A DNA stretch of 64,000 nucleotides from positions 62,001 through 126,000 of the forward strand of contig NZ_JADIKE010000030.1 in the NCBI RefSeq assembly GCF_016904955.1, given 5' to 3'. The position numbers and the translations under genes are program-made. Source of the stretch: Dyella flava (GTDB lineage: Bacteria > Pseudomonadota > Gammaproteobacteria > Xanthomonadales > Rhodanobacteraceae). Positions within the stretch are counted from its first letter, which is position 1; every line of letters starts with the position of its first letter. This document shows positions 42,019 through 50,378 of this stretch, one piece after another. The notes under the pieces were generated by a model. The model did not search any database and was not told the DNA's origin. It saw only the letters and a program-made list of their open reading frames with translations.

Positions 42019-42633
42019 ATGAGCAACGTCAATCTACAAAAGGCCGGCCCCACTCGGCTCGCCGCAACGCAAGCAAAACCCGAAGCCGCTGGACTGTTGG
42101 ACGAAGCCGTTGTTCGTCTCTCGAACACATCGTTGCTTCGCGGCAACGTCGGCTATCACATCGTTCGCGCGGCGATGGTCTTTACGTTCCTGATCTTCGG
42201 TTATCAAAAGTGGTTCAATTTCGAGGTTCACCAGATCGAACCGCTTATCCAGCATAGCCCCGTAGTCTTCTGGCTGATTCCAGCCTTTGGCCTGCGCGGT
42301 GCGGGTTTCTTCCTTGGCACCACCGAATGGCTGTTCGGCTCGCTGATTTTCCTTGGATTCTGGAGCCGCAGGGCGGGCATCCTGGGAGCGCTCGGTTCCA
42401 TCGTCACCTTTATCGGCACCGTCACCATCATCCCGTTCCTGCCGGATGCGTGGGCAACCGAAGCCGGTGGTTTTCCGCTGATGCATCTGCCGGTCGCCTT
42501 CCTGATGAAAGACATCCTTTACCTCGCCGTATCGTTCTATCTGTTCCAGCAAGATCTGAAGCGCGAAGCCAGTGTGGTAGCTCCGCGCATCCGCCGGCAG
42601 CAGATCGTGTCGATTGAAGATCGGAAGAGCTGA
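42019..42633 (+). CDS. DUF417 / DoxX-like membrane protein (RclC-type)
   Basis: 204 residues from ATG 42019 with GAGG nine bases upstream. After a 45-residue soluble N-terminus come four helices with the DUF417 signature: FLIFGYQKWFNFEVHQIEPLIQHSPVVFWL, GTTEWLFGSLIFLGFWSRRAGILGALGS and GGFPLMHLPVAFLMKD, in order. E. coli RclC of this family is part of the reactive chlorine response. The last residues (SIEDRKS) are encoded by a 13-base string identical to a common sequencing adapter (42618-42630), so the 3' end should be verified. Confidence 0.85.
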   Translation: MSNVNLQKAGPTRLAATQAKPEAAGLLDEAVVRLSNTSLLRGNVGYHIVRAAMVFTFLIFGYQKWFNFEVHQIEPLIQHSPVVFWLIPAFGLRGAGFFLGTTEWLFGSLIFLGFWSRRAGILGALGSIVTFIGTVTIIPFLPDAWATEAGGFPLMHLPVAFLMKDILYLAVSFYLFQQDLKREASVVAPRIRRQQIVSIEDRKS

Positions 42634-42662
42634 GAGCAGCAAGCGGTTGCCGATGCGCGATC

Positions 42663-43757
42663 TCACATGGTCGGATCGCGCTGGTTTATCGGCTCATACC
42701 GATGTTCGAACCATGGCTTTGAATGACGCACCACGTGAACGACAGAGAGCATCACCGGTACTTCCACCAGCACACCGACCACGGTGGCGAGTGCGGCGCC
42801 GGAGCGTAGGCCGAACAGGCTGATCGCCGTGGCCACGGCCAGTTCAAAAAAATTGCTGGCCCCGATCAATGCAGCGGGGCCGGCCACGCAATGCGGCACC
42901 TTGGCCCAGCGGCTCAAGCCATAAGCGATTCCCGCATTGAGATACACCTGCACGATGATCGGCACCGCCAGCAGCGCAATCACCAGCGGCTTGGCCACGA
43001 TCGCCTCGCCCTGGAAGCCGAACAGCAATACCAAAGTTGCCAGCAGTGCTCCCATCGACCACGGATCGAGCCTCTGCAAGCTGCGATCCAATCGTGCCTG
43101 ACCACCCGAACGCAGCAAGGCGCTTCGCCAAACCTGCGCAAGCACTACCGGCACCACGATGTACAGCAGCACCGACAGCAGCAACGTGGCCCACGGCACC
43201 GTGATCGATGCCACCCCCAGCAGCAAGGCCACGATGGGCGCAAAGGCCACCACCATGATCGTGTCATTGAGCGCCACCTGGGCCAGCGTAAAGTTGGGTT
43301 CGCCATCGCACAGCCGCGACCACACGAACACCATCGCCGTACAGGGCGCCGCCGCCAACAGGATCAGGCCGGCGATATAGGCATCATGTTCTTCGGCCGG
43401 CAGCCAGGTCCCGAAGACATGCCTTACAAACAGCCAACCCAGGAAGGCCATCGTGAACGGCTTGATGGCCCAGTTCACCAGCAGCGTGATGCCGATGCCG
43501 CGTACTTGCCGGCGTACGCCGGCAAGTTGCGCGAAGTCCACCTTGAGCAGCATCGGCACGATCATCAGCCACACCAGGCCCGCGACCGGCAGATTGATCT
43601 GTTGAATCGCCACGCTCGCCAAGGTCTGGAACAGCGCGGGAAATGCATGCCCGAGAACGATCCCCGCCACGATGCACAAAGCCACCCACAGCGTCAGGTA
43701 GCGCGCGAACAAACCCATGCCCGATGCAGGCGCTGCTACAACCAACTCAGCGTTCAT
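42663..43757 (-). CDS. acr3: Arsenite efflux permease Acr3
   Basis: 364 residues from ATG 43757; ten membrane helices. Family markers: LPVAGLVWLMIVPMLLKVDFAQL, NWAIKPFTMAFLGWLF, LAAAPCTAMVFVWSRLCDGEPNFTLAQVALND (with the essential Cys in APCTAMV), and AGPAALIGASNFFELAVATAISLFG, cited in order. Acr3 exports As(III) across the inner membrane by proton exchange. It overlaps arsC by 11 bp as the last gene of the operon. Confidence 0.95.
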   Translation of the reverse strand: MNAELVVAAPASGMGLFARYLTLWVALCIVAGIVLGHAFPALFQTLASVAIQQINLPVAGLVWLMIVPMLLKVDFAQLAGVRRQVRGIGITLLVNWAIKPFTMAFLGWLFVRHVFGTWLPAEEHDAYIAGLILLAAAPCTAMVFVWSRLCDGEPNFTLAQVALNDTIMVVAFAPIVALLLGVASITVPWATLLLSVLLYIVVPVVLAQVWRSALLRSGGQARLDRSLQRLDPWSMGALLATLVLLFGFQGEAIVAKPLVIALLAVPIIVQVYLNAGIAYGLSRWAKVPHCVAGPAALIGASNFFELAVATAISLFGLRSGAALATVVGVLVEVPVMLSVVHVVRHSKPWFEHRYEPINQRDPTM

Positions 43758-44253
43758 GTTGTCCCTGCTGACCGATACCGCGCAGCTCGCCCTGGATGGC
43801 GATGCGATCCAGCTTTTCCACCGGAAGCGAAACCAATAGTTCGACGCGTTGACGCAACGTCGCCCACGCTGACTGAAAAGCATGCCGCCGCGCGGCTTCC
43901 GATTCCGTCACGGCAGCCGGATCGGGGACACCCCAATGCGCGGTGATCGGTAGACCGGGCCAGATCGGGCAGACTTCGCCCGCGGCGTTGTCGCAGACGG
44001 TGATGATGAAATCCATGTGCGGCGCACCGGGCGTCGCGAATTCGTCCCAGCTCTTGCTGCGCAACGCTTCGTGATAGCCCGCTTCCCGGGCCAGTTCGGC
44101 CGCGATCGGTTGCACCTGGCCGCTGGGAAAGCTGCCCGCGCTATAGGCTTTGAATCGCCCCTTGCCCAGCACATTGAGCAGCGCTTCGGCCATCACGCTG
44201 CGCGCGGAATTGCCGGTGCAGAGAAACAGAACGTTGTACGGTTGAGTGTGCAT
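43747..44253 (-). CDS. arsC: Arsenate reductase, low-molecular-weight phosphatase type
   Basis: 168 residues from ATG 44253 (MHTQPYNVLF). P-loop FLCTGNSARSVMAE with catalytic C12 (C-x5-R). HMDFIITVCDNAAGE contains the second cysteine and CPIWPG the third, as in ArsC enzymes that use thioredoxin or glutathione coupling. WGVPDPA is the usual Asp-Pro acid loop. Reduces arsenate to arsenite for Acr3. Confidence 0.94.
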   Translation of the reverse strand: MHTQPYNVLFLCTGNSARSVMAEALLNVLGKGRFKAYSAGSFPSGQVQPIAAELAREAGYHEALRSKSWDEFATPGAPHMDFIITVCDNAAGEVCPIWPGLPITAHWGVPDPAAVTESEAARRHAFQSAWATLRQRVELLVSLPVEKLDRIAIQGELRGIGQQGQHER

Positions 44254-44254
44254 A

Positions 44255-44698
44255 TCAGCAGCACGCTCCGGCCGCACCAGGACCACAGCAGCTATTCGCC
44301 GGTGCGGCAGCCTCCGAGCTCACTTTCGTATACGTCGTTGCTTCACCGAAGGTATGGAAGGTTTCCCAGTGCACGCCTTGCGGATCTTCCGCCCAAAACT
44401 TGTCGGACTGCGCATAACAACAGGTCGTGCCCTTTTCGGCGAGCGCCACGGCGCCGGCCGCGTGCAGCCGCGCACCGATGACCGCGAGTTCACGTTCATC
44501 GTCCGCCTGCACGCCGAGGTGATCGACGCCGGCAGGACGACCGCGTTGCGAGATGGCGAAATTCACGCGTGGATCGTCCAGCATCCACTTCGCATAGTCG
44601 GGATTGACCACGTCGGGCGCGACGCCGAACAGCGTGGTGTAGAAGCAGATACTGTCGTCGAGCTGGTCGACATTCAGGTGCACATGGAAGCGTTTCAT
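44255..44698 (-). CDS. arsI: ArsI-type vicinal-oxygen-chelate dioxygenase (C-As lyase)
   Basis: 147 residues from ATG 44698. VOC fold: HVHLNVDQLDDSICFYTTLFG at the start, H60 in VDHLG, E112 in HWETF. The vicinal pair C93-C94 in GTTCCYAQSDKFW is the diagnostic arsenical-binding site of ArsI, which splits methylated or aromatic trivalent arsenicals. The C-terminus adds a second CC-rich tail (SCCGPGAAGACC). It overlaps arsR by 4 bp. Confidence 0.88.
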   Translation of the reverse strand: MKRFHVHLNVDQLDDSICFYTTLFGVAPDVVNPDYAKWMLDDPRVNFAISQRGRPAGVDHLGVQADDERELAVIGARLHAAGAVALAEKGTTCCYAQSDKFWAEDPQGVHWETFHTFGEATTYTKVSSEAAAPANSCCGPGAAGACC

Positions 44699-45036
44699 GG
44701 CGTTTTCCGGGTGGGCTTGCAGGAGGAAGCCGGCTTGCAGTTTTTGCCGGGTGAACCGGTACAGCAGTTCTCGGTGAGAAAGCCGAGCAGGGCATCCATT
44801 TGCGTGTAATCGGCGCGGCACTGGATCACCCGGCCACGTCGCTCATCCGTGACCATGCCGGCGCGACGCAGGATGTTCAGATGATTGGTCAGCGTCGCTC
44901 CGGCCAGTCCGGTGGCTTCGACCAATTCACCCACCGCCATGCCTTCATCGCCGGCTTGCACCAGCAAGCGGAACAGATTGAGGCGGTGTTCGTGGGCTAG
45001 GGCGCTGAGGCACTCAAGGGCGATCTTTGATTTCAT
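44695..45036 (-). CDS. arsR: ArsR-family arsenic repressor
   Basis: 113 residues from ATG 45036. Winged helix: ALAHEHRLNLFRLLV, VGELVEATGLAGATLTNHLNILRRAGMV, DERRGRVIQCRAD. The classical ELCVCDL site is absent. Instead a C-terminal cluster, C91-C92, C100 and C106, follows the dimer helix, as in Acidithiobacillus-type ArsR where two adjacent Cys plus a later Cys bind As(III). The start codon lies inside the operator, so the gene represses itself and the whole operon. Confidence 0.93.
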   Translation of the reverse strand: MKSKIALECLSALAHEHRLNLFRLLVQAGDEGMAVGELVEATGLAGATLTNHLNILRRAGMVTDERRGRVIQCRADYTQMDALLGFLTENCCTGSPGKNCKPASSCKPTRKTP

Positions 45037-45058
45037 ATTTCCAGAATAGTCGAAATAT
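45035..45058. promoter_or_regulatory. ArsR operator
   Basis: ATATTTC-N10-GAAATAT at 45035-45058 is a perfect inverted repeat with 7-bp arms. It overlaps the first bases of the arsR start codon. A/T-rich dyads of this size are typical for the ArsR family. Confidence 0.7.
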
Positions 45059-45146
45059 ATGGTGCTGGCAAATCCGGCGAAATTAAGGCTCCGCAAAAGG
45101 CTTCAAGAACAGGGCCGGGTTCAGATGTTCCGTTTTCCGTCGTCCC

Positions 45147-45313
45147 GGCCTGCGCGCCGCGCCTCACTTCCTGCATCACCTCGTCGACACGCACACCCCG
45201 GCGTAGGGTGGATTACGCGTGTACGTATGAGGGCGGCCATGCTGGCTCGCTGGGAAGAGGACAGTGCGCTATTTCCGGCACGTTGGCGGGAAACAATGTG
45301 CCGTTTTTTCGCA
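45147..45313. repeat. Composite dispersed repeat, copy 2
   Basis: It is homologous along its full length to 29248-29412. A truncated family A half (CCGTCGTCCCGG, 45138-45149) abuts the left end. No gene was seen in 45059-45515. Confidence 0.8.
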
Positions 45314-45340
45314 ACAACAAACCGCTACGCACGCGATGCG

Positions 45341-45443
45341 TGGGTTGGGTAGGTTGGGTTAGCTCCGCGTAACCCAACGATGGTTATCGCTTCGATGTAA
45401 TTCCGTTGGGTTACGCGGAGCTAACCCAACCTACCCAACCTAC
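45341..45443. repeat. REP-like inverted repeat, family B
   Basis: TGGGTTGGGTAGGTTGGGTT at the left and AACCCAACCTACCCAACCTA at the right are inverted. The inner GGGTTAGCTCCGCGTAACCC also pairs with GGGTTACGCGGAGCTAACCC. Confidence 0.85.
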
Positions 45444-45448
45444 GATGC

Positions 45449-45479
45449 TGCGCGCCGCCTCTCACTTCCTGCATCACCA
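45449..45479. repeat. Fragment of the composite repeat, third partial copy
   Basis: TGCGCGCCGCCTCTCACTTC followed by CTGCATCACC repeats the left end of the elements at 29248 and 45147, directly after the family B element. Confidence 0.65.
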
Positions 45480-45515
45480 TCAAGCTCCGCTCGACCCGCT
45501 CGCTTATACCGACAT

Positions 45516-46097
45516 CTATGCAGGAATATCGCGCACCACCTCGGTCAATTTGCCGGTACTGATTTCGTAGAAGAAGCCATAAAGCTTGACGTGCTTGGGC
45601 ACCGCCGGGCTTGAGCGAAGCAACGCGACATCATGCTTGAGCGACGCCTCGTAATCCATGATGGCAAGGCTGTCGTGATCAAACATCGTCGCGATATCAG
45701 CGTGATAGTGATCACGGAACTCACCGATCAGCAGCTCGGGCGTCAGAGTCGTCGTGCCGCAGAACGAGTGGTGAACCACGACGACATTCTGGACGCTGAA
45801 TAGATAGTCCATGGCCGCCACCGACTCCAGCGCGAAGGCGGCGCGTCCACCCGCGTTGGTCTCGGAAAATAGTGTCCGTGTGTGGCCAATCCGATTGCCC
45901 GCTTCGTCGAGAATGTTTTCGCCCGGATAGACCTCGTCCCCAAAATACTCGGCGACGGCCTTTGGGATTTCGACTGCCCGAGGGTCAAAGCAGTGGATCA
46001 CCAGCGTCTTCATCGGGATGGCTTCATTCGCGCCATGGAAGGCGTTCATGTCGAACCCCGGTTGTTTCCTGTACTCGTAAGCGCTGAACAAGCTCAT
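45516..46097 (-). CDS. Beta-class carbonic anhydrase
   Basis: 193 residues from ATG 46097 with GTGGAG upstream. Zinc site: C36-x-D38-x-R40 (IHCFDPRA) and H110-x2-C113 (VVHHSFCGTTT). The catalytic Asp-Arg dyad is present. Compact size and the LALESVAAMDYLFSVQN-type helix fit the small beta-CA clade. The frame could extend upstream to 46244 without support. It interconverts CO2 and bicarbonate in the cytoplasm. Divergent from a methyltransferase gene. Confidence 0.87.
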   Translation of the reverse strand: MSLFSAYEYRKQPGFDMNAFHGANEAIPMKTLVIHCFDPRAVEIPKAVAEYFGDEVYPGENILDEAGNRIGHTRTLFSETNAGGRAAFALESVAAMDYLFSVQNVVVVHHSFCGTTTLTPELLIGEFRDHYHADIATMFDHDSLAIMDYEASLKHDVALLRSSPAVPKHVKLYGFFYEISTGKLTEVVRDIPA

Positions 46098-46319
46098 GTT
46101 CTTTCTCCACAGGAGTGAGACTGCACACAGATCCCCCTGCTCGGCGATGTGCCGATCGTCCAAAGGTACGCCGATTCCGCACTGGGTGTGCAGGCAATCC
46201 GAAGGCGGTGCCAGGAAAGGCTCGCCAGGCGTAAGACGCGACATCGCGCTATGCAGTTCTGTCCATTGAACAACCTTTTAAGAACTGGCCCGCACTCACC
46301 TACAGGAGGAATTCACAAG

Positions 46320-46961
46320 GTGGTCGGTGACGTGCATACGGGTGAGCAATACCACGCAATCATTCAGGCCTCGCCGCGCGATCGGCGGGTGCGCGAACGG
46401 TTTCAGAACATGGCACTGAACCTGCTTGCCGAAGGGGCGCAGGTGCTCGATCTCGGTGCGGGCACCGGTATCGATGCCAAAGTCTATGCCGCTAACGGCC
46501 ATCCCACCTTCGTCTATGAACCGATGGCGGCGATGCGCGACTACCTGGCGCTGTATTGCTGCGACGAAATCGCCAACAACACCGTGATCAAGCTTGCCTC
46601 GCCCCGCTACTGCAAGGTGCAGGCGGTCACGGCAAACTTTGCCGTGCTCAACCATTTCGCCGATCACACCGCACTGTTTGAAGACTTGTCGCTGGTGGTC
46701 CAGCAAGGCGGTTTTGTACTCGCCTGCATGCTCAATCCCTTTTACCTCGGTGACGCACGCTATGGCTGGTGGCGCCATAACCTGGTGAATCTCGTGCGGC
46801 GTGGCCGTTACGCCATCACCAGCGAAAGCGGTATCCATCGTTTTGTGCCGCGCGTGGTAGCGCAGGCCGCCGCGCCGCACTTCCGGCTGGAACGCCTCAC
46901 GCCGAGCGGTTTTGGCTGGGCCACCCAGCTTTATATGTTCCTGCTCTTGCGGAGGGTCTGA
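46320..46961 (+). CDS. Class I SAM-dependent methyltransferase
   Basis: 213 residues from GTG 46320, chosen because AGGAGG lies 46304-46309. Motif I: VLDLGAGTGIDAKVYAANGH, followed by YEPMAAMRDY; motif post-II CKVQAVTANFAVLNHFAD; then VQQGGFVLACMLNP. A hydrophobic loop (NPFYLGDARYGWWRHNLVNLV) may contact a membrane or lipid substrate. The downstream flavin-reductase-like gene starts one base after the stop. The pair may modify a lipid or cofactor; no pathway recognised. Confidence 0.82.
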   Translation: MVGDVHTGEQYHAIIQASPRDRRVRERFQNMALNLLAEGAQVLDLGAGTGIDAKVYAANGHPTFVYEPMAAMRDYLALYCCDEIANNTVIKLASPRYCKVQAVTANFAVLNHFADHTALFEDLSLVVQQGGFVLACMLNPFYLGDARYGWWRHNLVNLVRRGRYAITSESGIHRFVPRVVAQAAAPHFRLERLTPSGFGWATQLYMFLLLRRV

Positions 46962-46962
46962 G

Positions 46963-47886
46963 ATGTGGAGGGATTGGGTCAGGCCGATCGTGCGCCCGCT
47001 GCCGCAATGGTCCACCGTTGCGATCGCGCCGTCGTCGCAAGGGGTTACCGCCACCCTGCATTGGGACGGCAAGTCAGCCGATGTCACGCAGGACCACACC
47101 GTGGCGTCGCTCAAGCCGCTGCTGATCGCCACCAGTGTCGATGCCGGTCACCACGCCGTGCTCGAATACTGCGACAGCGTGACGGGAACAACGCTCGGCG
47201 TATTGCGCCTGGTGCGGGCGACCTTCATCGCGGTGGAAGGAACGCCACTTTTCCTTTATCGCATTGCGGCAGGTCAACATCGCTGCCTGCACTGGCCGCG
47301 CCGCGCGTGGAATGCATGGCTGCAGAATCGGCTCATGCTGAAAAGCCGCGCGCCGCACCATCTGGCGATGGAGCCGGCCGCAGTACAGCAGCTGATGATT
47401 GCCTATCTGTGTCCACGGCCGGTCGTGCTCGTCTCGGTCGGCGCACCCGATCACCAGAATATCTTCCCGATGGATTTGATTGGGCCGCTGGGACGAAGCG
47501 GGCTGTTTTCGCTCGCGCTACGCAGCACCAACGTGTCCCAGCCGGTGATGCGCGATGTGCGCCGAGTGGTGCTGTCGAGTGTCCCAGCCGCAATGAAGTC
47601 GGTGGTGTACAAGCTTAGCGAGCATCACAAGCAGGCGCTCATGGACTGGAGTGCACTGTCGCTGCCGGTGCGGCTATCGCAACAGTTTGGTATTCCTGCC
47701 GTGGCTGAAGCCTTGCGCATTCAGGAGTTGCGCATCGTGCAAAGTCAGGAGATCGGTTCGCACACCTTTTTTCTGTGCCGAATTGTTTCGGATGAGAATT
47801 TGGCGACTGGAACGCAGTTGCATCACACGGCGGGGTTTTATCAAGCGTATCGACGGCGGCGGAATAGGGCGTTTGCGGAGGTGTGA
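46963..47886 (+). CDS. Flavin-reductase-like (FMN split-barrel) protein with unknown N-terminal half
   Basis: 307 residues from ATG 46963 with GGAGGG upstream. Residues about 145-300 match the flavin reductase/DIM6-NTAB domain: YLCPRPVVLVSVG, HQNIFPMDLIGPLGRSGLFSLALRSTN, VVLSSVP and SHTFFLCRIVSDE. Residues 1-140 are a beta-rich domain with no recognised family. It is probably an FMN-dependent oxidoreductase or FMN-binding protein, co-transcribed with the methyltransferase. Confidence 0.75.
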   Translation: MWRDWVRPIVRPLPQWSTVAIAPSSQGVTATLHWDGKSADVTQDHTVASLKPLLIATSVDAGHHAVLEYCDSVTGTTLGVLRLVRATFIAVEGTPLFLYRIAAGQHRCLHWPRRAWNAWLQNRLMLKSRAPHHLAMEPAAVQQLMIAYLCPRPVVLVSVGAPDHQNIFPMDLIGPLGRSGLFSLALRSTNVSQPVMRDVRRVVLSSVPAAMKSVVYKLSEHHKQALMDWSALSLPVRLSQQFGIPAVAEALRIQELRIVQSQEIGSHTFFLCRIVSDENLATGTQLHHTAGFYQAYRRRRNRAFAEV

Positions 47887-47938
47887 GGCGGCCTTACATT
47901 CTCGTCTTCCCCCTCGCCGTGACCTTCACGCTTCTCCG

Positions 47939-48019
47939 CCGTCATCCCCACGAAAGCGGGGACCCATTTTGCTCTGGCTCTTAAAGCAGCATGGATCCCC
48001 GCGTTCGCGGGGATGACGG
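47939..48019. repeat. REP-like element, family A
   Basis: CCGTCATCCCCACGAAAGCGG and the inverse at 48000-48019 enclose GACCCATTTTGCTCTGGCTC...AAAGCAGCATGGATC. It is a close relative of the copy at 24160-24240. Confidence 0.83.
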
Positions 48020-48107
48020 CCAAGAGGTGCGGAGATGCCGGCCACGCAAGTCAGAGCATCCTTGCGGTGTTCGCCCATGCTGCTCCGAATCCCCGCCAGT
48101 AACCACT

Positions 48108-49043
48108 TCACGCAGCGGCGAAGTCACCCTTGCTCACATATGCCACCGCGTCATGAGGATGCAGGCTCTCCTGATGCTCCAAACGCACATGGAAGCCGGC
48201 AATGCTGTCATCGGCATCGAGCACACGCTGGATGCGACGCGCGGCATCTTCGCAGAACATCAGGTTGCCGCCATTGGCCAGCGCGAAAGCTTGCTCATCT
48301 TCACGCTTCACCGCCGTCTGCACCGGCGTGCCCAGCGCGTGCTCCACCCGATCAAGCAGGCCGATCAGATTCAACCGTGCGCCGTCGACAAAGCGCACCC
48401 GCACCCGCGCCACACTGCGCTGCGCATGCGGCGTCGCCACGATGCCTTGCTCGCTGCCCAGCCACGCCAGCACCGCCGCGTGATCCAGCGGCTGGCCGGC
48501 GTCGAAATCCTGCGTGAACTGCTGCTGGATCAGCTGGCGCGACAACGCCGCCGAGGCAGGGCAGGTGGAGGAGTACACCACTTCCGTACCCAGCTCGATG
48601 CGAAAGCCGTCGGCACCCAGGTTGGCCTCGATCGAAACCGGATACGTACGCCAGCCGCTGTGTTCGCTGCGCAGCGCGCCGCGACGCACCAGGTGCTGAA
48701 AGCGGATGTTGATGCGTGCGCGATCGGCCAGGTCCTGGTGCGAGACCAGAAAGGCGCGCAACAAGGTTTCGAGCATCGCCGCGTCGACCGTACAGGTGCT
48801 CAGGTACTGATCCACCAGCAGGTACAGGCGCGACATATGGATGCCACGACGGTCCGGCCGGGTGAGATTGACGAAGGCGCCGACCTGGGCAGGGCTACGC
48901 TGTACTGCGCCATCGCCTGCATCGAAATGCACCGGCGCTTCGATACCGTTCATGCCCACCCAATCCAGCGTGCCGGCCAGATGCAGTTGCGACTGTATGG
49001 CGACGTCCGGCATCAGGCCGACGGTGTAGGCGATGTTTTTCAC
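48108..49043 (-). CDS. folE2: GTP cyclohydrolase FolE2 (type IB)
   Basis: 311 residues from GTG 49043. Family COG1469 features: LAGTLDWVGMNGIEAPV, LTRPDRRGIHMSRLYLLVDQ, TCPASAALSR (the catalytic Cys loop, normally CPCS), VATPHAQRSVA and MFCEDAARRIQ with a metal-binding glutamate. It converts GTP to dihydroneopterin triphosphate for folate or queuosine-type pathways using metals other than zinc. The start lies 30 bp after the stop of the module B subtilase on the same strand, so it may be co-transcribed. Confidence 0.87.
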   Translation of the reverse strand: MKNIAYTVGLMPDVAIQSQLHLAGTLDWVGMNGIEAPVHFDAGDGAVQRSPAQVGAFVNLTRPDRRGIHMSRLYLLVDQYLSTCTVDAAMLETLLRAFLVSHQDLADRARINIRFQHLVRRGALRSEHSGWRTYPVSIEANLGADGFRIELGTEVVYSSTCPASAALSRQLIQQQFTQDFDAGQPLDHAAVLAWLGSEQGIVATPHAQRSVARVRVRFVDGARLNLIGLLDRVEHALGTPVQTAVKREDEQAFALANGGNLMFCEDAARRIQRVLDADDSIAGFHVRLEHQESLHPHDAVAYVSKGDFAAA

Positions 49044-49073
49044 GAGGTGATTCCGGATGGATGGCGCGACAGC

Positions 49074-50378
49074 TCAACGATTGGTTTTTTGCATATGGCC
49101 CAGCGCTGTCACCGCCGCCGCCGCGTTCACCTGCAGCACGCCATGCGACGTTTTGCTGCTGCGTAACAGCAGATCGTGCACGGTGCGGGCATCGAGTCTG
49201 GGCGAAAGCGACAGCAATAACGCGGCAATGCCGCTCACGTGAGCGGCAGCCATGGACGAGCCGGAGGTGAAGTCGTAACCGCCGCCGGGTTGGGTGGTGA
49301 GAATGTCGTTGCCCGGCGCGCTCAAGACCCCGGGCGGTGCCGGCGATGCGCTGCTCGTGCGCACTACAATCACACCCGGTGCGTTGTCGGGAAATCCATC
49401 GACCGCTCCGCTCGGCGGCAGCGCCGCCACCACGATGCGGCCCTGGCTCAGCAAGTGATCGAGCAGTTTGCCGAGCAGCGGGTCGGCCGGTCCGCCCAGG
49501 CTCAGATTGATGATGCGTGCATTCGTGTCGATGATCGCCGCCAACGCCTTGGCCAGCGTGAACGAATTGCAGCGCGCACCGCTGTTGGGCAGCTGCGAAT
49601 ACCAGCACGCCTTGTAGATGCTGACGATCGATTGCGGCGCGATGCCGACGATGCCCCGGTGGTTGTCGCCATCGGCGGCAATGATGCCGGCGACTTCCGT
49701 GCCATGGCTGTCGCGGTTGAACGACGACGCGTTGTCATCGACCTCGTTATGCGTATCGCTGATGCGGCCCCGCAGATCCGGATGCATCGTATCCGCGCCG
49801 GTATCGACAATCGCGATATGCACGCCCGCGCCCTGGCTGGTGTTCTGGGCGATCGCGGCATCGGTTTCCACGAAACCGCGTTGCAGGTTGACGTAGGGAT
49901 CGTTGTACGGATGCGCGTCCTGGGCGTTGTCCGAGTAGACGGCGTAATCCTGCAGCGGCTGCACCAGTTGTACGCGATCGTCCTTGGCCAGCGCCTTGAT
50001 CACGCTGTCACGCGCGACGCCGGCCGGCGGCTCCAGCACTACGCAATAAACCTGCAACGCCTTGATCGGCCAGCCCGCGACTTCGTGCAAACCATACTGT
50101 TGCTTCAGCGCCGCCAGATTGGAGACAGCACGTTCGCCCGCACCGTAAAGCGCGTGCGGGGTATAGCCCAGCAGACTGGAACCGGCGTGGGTCGACGGCG
50201 GTTCGATCGGGTTGGCCACTGCCAGCACGATGTCGCGCTGCGGATCCATGGCCGATATGTCGGGGGCCGATGCATGGCCGACATCGCTGGGCGGATCCTG
50301 CGGCGCTTCGGACGGCGAGTGCGCGCACGCGCTCAACAAGGCTGCGAGAGCGATGGAAAGGAAGAAGCCGTGTTTCAT
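49074..50378 (-). CDS. Subtilisin-like serine protease (S8), lipoprotein, module B
   Basis: 434 residues from ATG 50378, overlapping the anti-sigma stop by 4 bp. A lipoprotein signal (LLSAC18) predicts membrane anchoring. A prodomain-like region at about 85-145 (LKQQYGLHEVAGWPI, ALQVYCVVLEP, ALAKDDRVQLVQPL) is followed by the catalytic triad D192 (IVDTGAD), H225 (SHGTEVAG), S375 (TSGSSMAAAHVSG). Closest relative here is the module A enzyme. A longer in-frame extension to 50981 overlaps the anti-sigma gene and is not coding. Confidence 0.92.
   Translation of the reverse strand: MKHGFFLSIALAALLSACAHSPSEAPQDPPSDVGHASAPDISAMDPQRDIVLAVANPIEPPSTHAGSSLLGYTPHALYGAGERAVSNLAALKQQYGLHEVAGWPIKALQVYCVVLEPPAGVARDSVIKALAKDDRVQLVQPLQDYAVYSDNAQDAHPYNDPYVNLQRGFVETDAAIAQNTSQGAGVHIAIVDTGADTMHPDLRGRISDTHNEVDDNASSFNRDSHGTEVAGIIAADGDNHRGIVGIAPQSIVSIYKACWYSQLPNSGARCNSFTLAKALAAIIDTNARIINLSLGGPADPLLGKLLDHLLSQGRIVVAALPPSGAVDGFPDNAPGVIVVRTSSASPAPPGVLSAPGNDILTTQPGGGYDFTSGSSMAAAHVSGIAALLLSLSPRLDARTVHDLLLRSSKTSHGVLQVNAAAAVTALGHMQKTNR

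Noticed and set aside
45437..45515. Third complete copy of the composite repeat
   Set aside because: Only about 31 bp of the left end are present, so it is listed as a fragment.
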